Source of the DNA: Rhizophagus irregularis
Taxonomy: Eukaryota; Glomeromycota; Glomeromycetes; Glomerales; Glomeraceae
DNA length: 64,000 nt
NCBI RefSeq assembly: GCF_026210795.1
Contig: NC_089452.1
Location: forward strand, 496,001-560,000
Direction: 5' to 3'
This document shows, piece after piece, positions 54,140-64,000 of the stretch (position 1 is the stretch's first letter; the number at the start of each line of letters is the position of its first letter). The notes below the pieces were generated by a model. It worked only from the letters and a program-made list of their open reading frames with translations. It was not told the origin of the DNA and made no database searches. Position numbers and translations under genes: made by a program.

Positions 54140-55778
54140 AGTTAGAAAAATTCTTATTTTATACATTATATGTATTAATTAATATTCTTAAAAGAAAATA
54201 CTATTGATAATAAATAATTATTATATGACGTATATATAAATTCGTTGAGAAATATATATTTAATATATACTGTAATATATATTTTATTTACTTAATTTTT
54301 TTATATGTTAGATATAGCATTATTGATTATTAAAAAAAAAAGGTCGTTATAATTTATAAATTTTTTGTCTTTTCCATATTTTTATATTTATTTTATATTT
54401 TGGTAAATGCCAAAGAATTTTGAAAGTTTGATACTGTTTTTTTTTAATTTGGATAAAAAGATAAATTAAATTAATCGGGTAAAAAAAAAAAATATCCGTT
54501 TTATTGTTTTAATGAAATGTACTGTATATTCAGTTTAATGTGTTTTCGCACATATAACATATTAAACTCGCACAAATTATAGATAACGCTTTAATTAAAA
54601 TATTTTTTCTTTAGCGCCTGTTAATCACTGGCCGTTGAATTTGTAAATTTCCATAAAAATCACAATTGTAACGGATTAACGGCGTAATGGTATAAGATTA
54701 TGTGGTTAAGTTCCGGCCGTAATTTCCGTATTACCGTTTTTTTGCCATATTTGCCGTATTTGCCGTAAAACAGCGGCAAGTCCGTATGAATTTAACTTAA
54801 TAACTAAAAAATATTTTCTTTCAAAAAAAATCATTTAATAGAGAAATTTTGATATGAACATTATGTATGATATGTCAAATATATTTCGTCTTGATTACGA
54901 ACTTTGCAATTAACTAACTTGAAGCGTAGATAAAAAAAGCTAGACTGAACGTATATTCTAACTAATATATATATATATAGTGAAAATTTTTATTATATAT
55001 TTTCTGCCAATATTTCTCTGTTATAATAAATATAACATAAAAAAAATACTCGTAAAAAATTTCCCGACTACTAATCGGTGTATTTCATGAAAATGAAATG
55101 CATATCGAATGACAAATAAAATGATTTCATTGCAAAATAAAGTTAATACCAAATAATTACATATATTAAATAATAATAGATATCATCCATCATTTAAATC
55201 TAATTACGTATTTGCTGGCTTATAATTATTGGTATTTTATCAATTGAATAAGTTGAATCAAGAGTATTATTATATCCCATGAATTAATAAACATATAATA
55301 TTAGTCATTTTTTGCCTCTAGCTAGTAGAATTTTCGCCGTAGCCGAAAAGATATACATGATATTTATATATTAATAAAATACGTACTATAATTATTTAAA
55401 TTCGATGGCGAATTTGTTTATATTTTTTATTATATATCGGTATTATTAATAATGATTTACATTGCGATCGAGTCGCGAAGATAATTCCGACAGGTTCAAT
55501 AATACCATTCAACATAGAATGGTTGACCAAAATAGGTTACATAAATATTTAATCATAGAAATATATAAATAGAATAATTTATTATTCTTTTTTTTTGATC
55601 AACCGAGTTCATATAAAAATGAAAGCACTTAAACATATCCGTTTACTCAAATTATATTATCATTTTTTATGAAATTTTCTTTCTTTTCCATTTTTTCCCA
55701 GTATTAATTCACTTCATCTCCCTTCAATCATTCCTCAGGTGATGTATATTTCTTAATTGTGATAATCATCATCTTATA
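54140..55778. other. AT-rich intergenic region
   Basis: 54690-54780 is rich in GCCGTAAT/ATTTGCCGTA words, similar to 20.32-20.55 kb, perhaps a degenerate TIR element. A (TA)n tract lies near 54965. No gene supported. Confidence 0.4.
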
Positions 55779-55900
55779 TGCAACCAACCAATTCCTGGTC
55801 ATAAATCTACCTCATTCTCTTATTAAAATCCTTCTTCGGACGATGATCAAATATGAATAGTATTTAAAGATCTCCAAGAAGTTAACACGAAAGCTTCAAA
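55779..55900 (+). pseudogene. Diverged P-family fragment
   Basis: In one frame PIPGHKSTSFSY, stop, NPSSDDDQI aligns with PIREHKSASPISQHRQNPSSSGEDDIEN of the copy at 20.8-21.3 kb. Two stops and short indels. An ATG (ATGCAACCAACC) precedes it one base out of frame. Confidence 0.4.
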
Positions 55901-56821
55901 ATAAATTCTATAAATGCGTGCTATAAAGCTCATATCCGGAAGAACAAATAAATTATTCTCTTGAATTTATAATATCGCTAAAGATGGTCATATTAAACAT
56001 ATGGTGGCACAAAATATATAAAAAGTTTTCATTGAACTTTGTTTTTTTCTTGGGATAATAAGTTGGGGATAATAAGGTTAATGATAATATCTTTTTACAA
56101 AAGGATTGTGACCAAGATTCTTCTTTAATGATTGTTGAACATTTAACCCACATATCACATAATTTAAATTTATAAAAACAAACAAATAACCTTTTATATT
56201 TACATTGAAAACTGAAAAAAAAAAATTTTTATTTTCTTCATACATTTACTATTTTATACGGTCTCCTCTTTTCTAAAGTCTTGAGTCCTGTAGACACTTC
56301 AAAGTGACGACGCTTGTCATTATGTTTAATGCTTCAATTGATTTTGACCAAATTTCAATTAACATGAAGTCGGAAAGAAATTCAAATAATTGTTTATCGT
56401 AAATTATCGTAAATTAATAGCACATGTTTAATTTACTTTCTCATTTATACAAATACTCTTTTTTATGACATTTTTGCCAAGGGACGATTGCGTTTTTTGA
56501 TTGAAACATACAAAAAAAAAATTTTTAAATAGGCATTTTGAATTTAATATCTTTTTTCATATTTTCCCCTTTTCCCGTTTTGTGTCAAAAAGATCCAAGT
56601 ATTTTAACTATTCAACATAAATTAGATAGTTCGTTGCGTACGTATTGCGTTTTAAATATAGACAAAAACTAATGCTAGTCCTAAACCCATATATCCAGTA
56701 AGTCAATCATCATATCGTTCTCTTGGAGTTTTTTAAGTAATAATATATAGACTAAAATTACGTGCAGATCGATTGTTGCATTGTTATTACTAGATTAATT
56801 TTTTTTTTCCTTATTAAATTA

Positions 56822-57010
56822 TAGACTCTCCGGTATTAAAATCGGTGACGGTTCGCTCAAAGTACAAATAAAAGAAGCCCGTAGCTGAATACCACTGCAC
56901 AATTTCTTTCGAAATTAAAGTTTCACCTCCGGCTGGAAACCGATTTGTAATTAGAGCCGCGGGAGCTGTTAGATAATTTAGTACTGGTGCTTAGCGTATA
57001 GAAATTGTTG
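56822..57010 (+). pseudogene. Q-family exon, strongly decayed
   Basis: After an acceptor-like AAATTATAG the sequence shows SVTVRSKYK, then ISFEIKVSPPAGNRFVIR, AAGAVR, and a stop. It matches the 8214-8411 copy, including its upstream SVTVRSK segment, with deletions in the ALEYMPDDL region. Confidence 0.55.
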
Positions 57011-57627
57011 TGTTATGGATTTTAATTACTTTTTCATTTATATACATACTGTATATTACATTAATTATCGTCAGAATTATACTGTATGTCATGTATGCGT
57101 TATGCTTACATACTTACCCATAGCATGATAAAATATCTCGAACGTAAATACTACGTTAAATTCATTAAAAAATAAGAAAATTATCTTGTCACATGAATTA
57201 CGTAATTCAATATGGTAGGCACGTGATATACTTCATTAAACTTTTTGATTTTCGTCAAATCAGTATTTCCCACGTTTGCTCGCCCTCTTTCATTTGAATT
57301 TTTTTATTTTTTCTTTCTTTAATATTGAACGTAAAACCCAAAATAATTTCATTTATTTTCTCCCTTTTACGTAAACCTACCTTCATCACAAATTTTCAGG
57401 GTATTCAATATTGCACAAATAGTTAAAGTTCTCGAAATTTATGCAATATAACTAACAATATTATATGTATAATTAATTCTTTGTACAAATTTATATAAAA
57501 ATTAATATGTAAAATACATTATATTAAATATGCAATTAATGTGCATTTTCAGGGTGTGCAAATCAGTTTTTTCATCATGCACAAAATATTGCATATTTTT
57601 TACATATAAAAAATTTCCTGATGACTT

Positions 57628-58265
57628 ATGGAAGAAGAAAAATTCAAAAATATTCATCTTTCAGAATTTGCTCAAGGTATGTAATTAGGCAGGATAATGT
57701 TGGCTGGTTTCAAAGTAGTGTTGGCTTTAGAGTGGTAGTTGGCTTTGGAGCAGCTGGGCTAGGGTAAGAAGGGTGGGTTTAGGTTAGGTGCGTTATTTTA
57801 GTGTTGTTTGGAGTGGCTTAGGGTTAGGGTAAGGAGGGTAGATCTAGGGTTAAGGATTAGGATAGATGATTTCATGTTATAATAGTAATTATTTCTAACC
57901 CTTCTTTTTATTTTATTACATTTTTTTTGCAGACAATTGTAATGATGTTTGTGATGAAGCGATCTTGTTTAATAAAGATGAACATGTGCTATTATATTCA
58001 AAAAAGAAATTTCAATTATGGGAAGGTTGCAAATTATTGGGCTAAAATGACAAGGGTTTCGGGTTATTAAAGATCATGTAGGTCGTCGAGGTAGGAATTG
58101 TCCATCGTCGTATATATATCTGTTTTCACTAAAAGCACTAACTGTGAAAAAATATTATTGGTTGTCCATTTATTATTAATGTTTCATGTCCAAAGTCGAA
58201 CAATCCTGAAGGCTTTGTGATTAGAATCAACAAGATTGTTGTTGAAATTGGTTGTTGTATCTGTT
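57628..58265 (+). pseudogene. MULE/FAR1-type transposase relic (N-terminal DNA-binding region)
   Basis: Exon 1 (57628-57676) reads MEEEKFKNIHLSEFAQ. A 256-bp intron (GTATGT..TTTTTTGCAG) joins in phase to exon 2 at 57933: DNCNDVCDEAILFNKDE, KKKFQLWEGCKLLG, then a stop. In other frames follow GFRVIKDHVGRR, GIVHRRIYICFH, and GCPFIINVSCPKSNNPEG with FVIRINKIVVEIG. This W..A...  GF.V...  RR..Y.C .. CPF..N.SCPK.NNP..F series is typical of the FAR1/WRKY-GCM-like DNA-binding domain of Mutator-like transposases, abundant in Rhizophagus. No MULE catalytic (DDE) region follows. Several stops make it a pseudogene. Confidence 0.65.
57690..57865 (+). other. G-rich, telomere-like sequence within the MULE relic's intron
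   Basis: About 170 bp strongly G/T-biased on the plus strand, with CTAGGGTAAGAAGGGTGGG, GCTTAGGGTTAGGGTAAGG and CTAGGGTTAAGG. It contains degenerate TTAGGG units and many G-runs, so has G-quadruplex potential. Confidence 0.7.
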
Positions 58266-60634
58266 TGTTTTACATACATTGTTATTTTTTATATTGAACG
58301 AACTTATTAACTTAATGTTTGGTTTGTTCGGTTTGGAATAATTTGTTGGGAATAATTAATTAGAATGTATGAATAAAAAGAATGTATTAATAGAGTAGAG
58401 AAATGTATTAAATATAAGGAATGTATTAATAGGATACAATAATGTTAATAAATAGTAATAATTAATTTGCTCAAATAATATTGCTAATAAAATCACATGA
58501 TTAATTCTCTAAACACGTGACATTTGAGGCCTAGCGATATATTGCCATAGCGATAAAAAACAAAACCCTTTGGTTTCAACTTTATTGATAGAATTTTCTA
58601 ATAAAATAATGAATGTACAAAATTGGAAATGATAATAAAAAACTCCGAAAAAAGGAATATGTTTACAATTTCAAATATTTTCTTCAAAATTTATTAAAGG
58701 ATCAGCTGAGAACAATACAAGTTCATCAACAAGTTAGGAAAATTATAATGAAAATTATAAAAAAATCTTGGCCAACATCAACAAAAAATACCAGTATTTC
58801 AGTATAGCAGTACCAATAGAAAAACAATCAAGTCGGCTAAATTATCATACAGAACTTTGCATATTATGATCATTATTTATACTTAGAAGGAGATGATTTT
58901 CGTTTTTTTTAAGGCTTAATAATAACTTGTTCTGTTTCAAGTTTATATTTTCATAATGACAAAATTAATTAACTCATAGATTAAAAATATTATTGGACGA
59001 TAGTAAGGGGAAAAAAAAAGATTTTTACAATAACAAATAATTTCGGACAAAAAATAAAAAAAAAAAAAATGAAAATTAAAATGAAATTAAAGTGATATGT
59101 AAAAGAATCATCCCACTTTTTTTTTCATTTTGAATAGGATTTTTATTATCATTGTTGTTAACATAACCATAAATATTATATAATAATATATGATGTGAAG
59201 ATAAATAACACGAATCAGTCGAATCACCTAATCCATATATATATTATTTATAGAAAAAGTATAAGAAATAAGAAGGGGGTTAGATTTATTTTATTATTAT
59301 GCATATTTTTAAACAGTAGTATCTTAATATCTTAAATGAAGCTAAGGTTAAATATTGTTAAAATAAATAAAATAAAAATTTTTATCAATCCCCTGAATAA
59401 TAAAAAATATGTTATACCGCAGCAAACATAAAATTTATTATCTTTGAAAGTTAAAAATTTTTAACATTTTTTTTTCTTTTTTTTTTAATAAGGTATAAAG
59501 AAATGTTTTACGTGTACGATTTTTATCAAATTATTCAACAATAAATACGAAATAAAACAAGAAAAAAAAACAGGATTTAATAAATAAAAACACGTATACG
59601 TAATAGTTGGTTTAAAATAACTCGAGTGACGTAATCAATATTTAAGCGAACGCGAAAAGTCAAAAATATAACGTAATTGCTGCGCAACTAATTAAGAAAC
59701 AACAAATAACCATTTTAGAAGTAGGGTATTACACAGGGTATTTACATTCTCGAATATTCTTATAAATAGAAAAAGAATCCAAATTTAGCGATAAAATCGG
59801 AGAATTTTTTTGATTCTCGTTTATAAAGATTTTCAACAATCACACTTAATACTTTAAAGATCCTATTTTAATTTATACAAATAAGTATAAATAAAAAATA
59901 CAGATTTTAAACAAACAAATCAAAACGTTCACAAAATAAGCTTAATTATTGTTATATTGTCCAGTGAGAAAAAAAAAACAAAGCCATAATATTATTAATG
60001 TTACATTAATGCAAAACAAATATTTATACCAAACGAATTAAAGTTTGGTATTATAACAATGATATATATTAATATAATCATTTTTTATATTAGAAATAAA
60101 TTGATATGAAAACTTGTTATTTTAGTGTGATATAATTATATAATCGGTTAGCTGTATATTTTATTTTATTGTCGGTTTTAATTAGTTTAAATTAATTTAA
60201 TTAATTAATAAATTTAGTAACTAATATTATCAGTTATAGTAATTACTAATTCGTTTTATTTACTTTAAGTTTTTCTACGCGTTCTGTCAGAATCTGAAAC
60301 ACTATCATGATTTTATTTGTAATCGTGCATGTTTTTTAATCTTTATTTCCGAAATACATATCAAAGATACGTTTTTAAAAAACAATGTCACATTGCGGAC
60401 CTTGAATTTTTTTTTTTTTACGATTACATAAAATCAGCTTGATCATTGTATATATAAATATAGATATATAGAGGAACATTTTTCGATAAAAATTATTTTT
60501 TTTGTTTATTTGTTTTTATTTATTTTTTATTTAAGGGTAATCTAAACATTTAATATAGCTTTACTAAGTACCCCTGATATTTCTAAGTATTAAAAGAAAA
60601 AATAATATGTAGTTTTTAAACTTCTTGTCGTTAG
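58266..60634. other. AT-rich gene-poor region
   Basis: A 64-codon frame at 58613 and other short frames are unsupported. 59580-59720 has somewhat higher complexity (CTCGAGTGACGTAATC, AAGCGAACGCGAAAAG), which could be promoter-like, but no gene follows. Confidence 0.4.
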
Positions 60635-60885
60635 GAGTAAATAATAAAAATAATAAAAGTAAATAAATAATAAATAGATAAAATAAAAAAATAAAGTAAA
60701 ATAAAAGTAAAATAAAAGTAAAATAAAAAGTAAAATAAAAGTAAAATAAAATAAAATCAAATAAATAAATAATATAATAAAATAAAATAAAATAAAGTAA
60801 AATAAAAGTAAAATAATATAAAATAAAATAAAATAAATAATAAAATAAAATAAAATAAAAAAGAAAAAAAAAAAGTAATAATGGT
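60635..60885 (+). repeat. Low-complexity (AATAAAATAAAAGTA)n tract
   Basis: About 250 bp built almost entirely from TAAAATAAAAG- and AATAAAATAAA-type units. The 102-codon minus-strand frame across it is an artefact of this composition. Confidence 0.9.
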
Positions 60886-61035
60886 GATAATAGTACAAAA
60901 TACCCCTAGATGCTACCCCTTATGCCGTATTTTTACCCTTATCTATTTTATTCCATAAATGTAAATATTAAAACTGATTGTATACATATTACTAGTTTTG
61001 TGTAGCACACGCTAGGGTTACGGCCCATATTACCA

Positions 61036-61135
61036 TATAGTAGTTTTTTTATATGTTATTAATATGAAATTGGCCGTGTATTCCCCATATAGTAGTTTTT
61101 TTTTATTTTAGTATTTTATGTTATTAATATGAAAT
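61036..61135 (+). repeat. Imperfect tandem duplication of about 50 bp
   Basis: CCATATAGTAGTTTTTTT followed by ATGTTATTAATATGAAATTG occurs twice. Confidence 0.75.
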
Positions 61136-61239
61136 TGTATGCATTAGATATGCTATAATTTTTATAATTATAAATAAGTTCCTAGAGTTTAATTTTAATA
61201 CAAGCGTTCCGTTTATTAAGAATTATTAGAATATTTTGT

Positions 61240-63170
61240 GCTTTTTATTTGTTACAAAAAATGTATATATGCTATAATTAAATTAAAAGCCCAAAGATTT
61301 TTTTTCTCGCCTTTTTTCAAAAGTTTTTTTTTTTATTATGATAATAAATTTAAAATACAAATTAGATTATCTAAAGGGAAATACGGTGGGGTAAATTTTA
61401 TAAAATGAATTTCATGACGATAGATCATTTTTTTTTCGCATACATAATAAAATAACTTGTTTAAAAAAAAATAAATAAAATGGTCAATGTAGAAGAAAAC
61501 GTGACCCATAAATGAAAAAAAAAAACTTTAAATTTCTTTCCTTTTAAATTTAGGTCAATCTCTCATATATCCTATTAAAGTATACATGTTCTTTTAAGGA
61601 ACTCCTTTCATAAATTTTTGAACTATTCTTAAATAATATAAATTATCTTTCAGGGACCAAAATCAAAAATAGTATCTTCAATAAAGAAATGATGTGTTAC
61701 CATCCTATCATATATATATTAAGTATAATATAAAAGTATTTGTATAAATATCGTCATATTTCTATTTACAATAATGATAACGTAATAATTAAATATTTAT
61801 GCATATCATGTGTATAAAATTTATATAACAAAGCAAAAATACTGCGCCAACCACGTTTTTTTCCTTGACATCCATTTTAAGTGGTTGATTAAAGCTATTG
61901 AAAATTTAAAATATATGCATATAAATAAAATATTATTATTTTAAAATATGGTCTTCAAAACTAAATATTAAATATAAATTATAATAGAAATAATATGATC
62001 TATCGGTTAAAATATTAAAAATAATGCTATTGAAAATATTTTATAATAGGAATGCCGTATAACGATAAACACCGCCTCTTTTACAATGGACTAAAAAAAA
62101 AAATCAATATCCGAAAATCCGAGACTCAAAATATAAGATAAAATAAAATTAATAATTAATATCATATGTCATTACATTAATTTCGTGACAATAGTTACAG
62201 ACCATATTCTGATTATATTGTTAAAAATACGGCAGTAAATTCAATCGATGATTAAAAAAAAAAAATAATAATTAATAGCGTGCATGCGAAATAATAGTAA
62301 TGTGAATGAATAAATGAATGAGAAAAGGGAAATAGTAACGTTATCAATGCAAAATTATGCCATTCAGTTTCTTTTTATATCCTTTATCTCTTTATTTTAT
62401 TTATTTATTATTTTTTTTTAAAAAAAAAGAGATCCCGAATTATGCGTGCATGAGATAAATGAAAATAGAAAGAAAAAAAAGGATTGTGGGGAAAAAAAAA
62501 AGTTGGCATGTCACTTTTACATTGCATTTTGTACAATAATAAAAATTTTCACAGCCCACTCGGATTTACAACCACGATTACAAATTTGTATCTCTTAAGA
62601 ACTAATAGATTTTAAATTTAAGTATGGTATTGGTTAGATAATTTAGATTTAATAATTCATTATTATGGGGTTTCATCTATTTTTATTAAAGAAAAAAAAA
62701 TCTTTTTAGTTTATAAATTTGAAAGGAAAAATGATAAAGTTTTATTTAATAATACTTCAAACCTGTTTGTATTTCTTATCAATTCCCGTTTACGGCTGGT
62801 TTGTGGCTTCTTGATTGGCAATTTTTTTTTGTTTATGAAATTTATAATTGGTTTAATCTTGATCATATGAAATTGCTATTTGAACGTGTCACATTATTAT
62901 TAGCATATAGATATAGCCGGTCTGATAAAAAAAGTTGTGTAAATATTATATAAATATTATTGTATTAATATTATTATCTTGGCAAAAAAAAAAATAGATT
63001 ATATAATGGAAGGTTATCAAAGTTTTATCTGTTTACTTTGATTAAATTACCTGATGTATCGTACTTGAGGTACTTGATGTGATAATTACGCGTTTTAATA
63101 ATTAACGCGAATAAAAATGCGAATAAAAATAAAGTTTTTAAAAAAATAAATATTCTTCACTGTATGCAAA
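61240..63170. repeat. R2 non-coding repeat, copy 3
   Basis: Follows the same landmark order as 13862-15975, starting near TTTTTTTTCTCGCCTTTT and ending TGATGTGATAATTACGCG at about 63080-63110. It lacks the insertion seen at 15400-15575 and lies more than 45 kb from the other two, so R2 is a dispersed element rather than a local duplication. Confidence 0.75.
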
Positions 63171-64000
63171 AGTATGTAAATTTAAGGTATATTATTTCCA
63201 TTAAAAGCAGTTCCATCATTTCATAGAAACCGGATTTTCGACTCCGATTGAAAATCATACGCGTTTAAATGTAAAGGTTAAAAATAAATACTCAAAATCA
63301 GTAGATTTTTTTTTTTAAAGTTTTTAGTCAGATCAAAAAAAGAATTATTCAATAATAAACATTACTTACTGTCTTCCATATTTGAATAACTACAAAAAAT
63401 TTACGTACCAAAAATGTTTAATTGGCTTCATAGTATATAGGATCGGGTAACCATCTAATAAAAGATTTTTGTTTTTTGTTGTTTGCATTTATTTGCACTT
63501 AAACTAAAATAATATAAATAATTATATAATTAATGTAATTAAAACGTAATATCTAAATCATTTTTCATTAATGTATAATGCGGAATTTTTTTTTTATATT
63601 TCACGCATGATTATTTATTAATTTATGTGATAATTTTACTTACTTACTGACGATTTATGAGATAAATAAGAAAATTAAGTTGAACCGTGTCCTTCTTTTT
63701 TTTTGATCCATGATAACAAATGTGTGACCCTAGAAGTTTCGGTAATTTTTTGTAAGTGCATTCAATTAAAGTTTAATTAAGAACTAAATTAATTTTAACT
63801 TTAGACGGAAATTTCCTTTTCTATATCACAAAGTAAGTCTCTTTTTAGACCGAGAACTTATCTAACTTATCTGAATTTCTTTAAAGAAAGATCGAGCATT
63901 TTTGGATTATAAGATTTTTTTTTCAAAAAAAAAAAAGTTTGAACTTTATAAAAAGTTTGGTAATACTAAACATGCGAAAAAAAATTTTTTTTATTTAAAT
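63171..64000. other. AT-rich terminal region
   Basis: No gene or recognisable repeat seen. Confidence 0.5.

Noticed and set aside
60590-60898. 102-codon minus-strand ORF
   Set aside because: Pure translation of a low-complexity A/T repeat.

Overview
The window is very AT-rich eukaryotic DNA. Genes are sparse, introns are short (about 58-111 bp, GT..AG), genes are small, and repeats and gene fragments are abundant. The mix fits an arbuscular-mycorrhizal (Rhizophagus-like, Glomeromycota) fungal genome: a Uma2-type nuclease-fold gene, a FAR1/MULE transposase relic, many small TIR elements, and lineage-specific families in several decayed copies. That assignment is inferred from composition and remembered family traits; no marker gene here proves it.

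Layout. 0.5-1.6 kb: a 79/90-bp minisatellite whose unit carries a piece of coding sequence. 3.4-5.4 kb: a tandem cluster of two small secreted cysteine-rich peptide genes plus a decayed third copy; each intact gene has a signal peptide, a dibasic Kex2-type site and a one-intron structure. 7.4-31.5 kb: a mosaic of dispersed repeats. It holds three copies of an unknown Asn/Gln-rich gene (two intact, one frameshifted), many fragments of a second gene family (here 'P family', beginning MPPIREHKS), fragments of a third exon family ('Q family'), a complete Uma2-like gene at 22.0-23.0 kb, a protease fragment, and three broken genes at 24.8-27.8 kb. 30.8-31.5 kb is a long palindrome.

31.5-45 kb is mostly gene-poor. 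It has several TIR elements, one intact 232-residue gene of unknown function (37.1-37.8 kb) and pseudogene pieces. 45.4-47.0 kb holds a minus-strand multi-exon gene, reconstructed by splicing, whose 3' four exons join perfectly in frame and whose 5' part looks damaged. 47.9-50.2 kb carries two unrelated tandem arrays (123 bp and about 143 bp), followed by a 57-codon ORF. 51.0-52.2 kb is a nested insertion: a hAT-type element with a perfect 8-bp target duplication lies inside a second TIR element, which itself splits a Q-family copy. 52.3-64 kb is AT-rich, with an inverted repeat partner of 6.6-7.1 kb, a MULE/FAR1 transposase relic with a telomere-like G-rich intron, simple repeats and a third copy of a 2-kb non-coding repeat.

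No operons or pathways are visible. The only genes that plainly belong together are the cysteine-rich peptide cluster. The rest is best read as an accessory, repeat-driven compartment in which gene families are copied and then decay.
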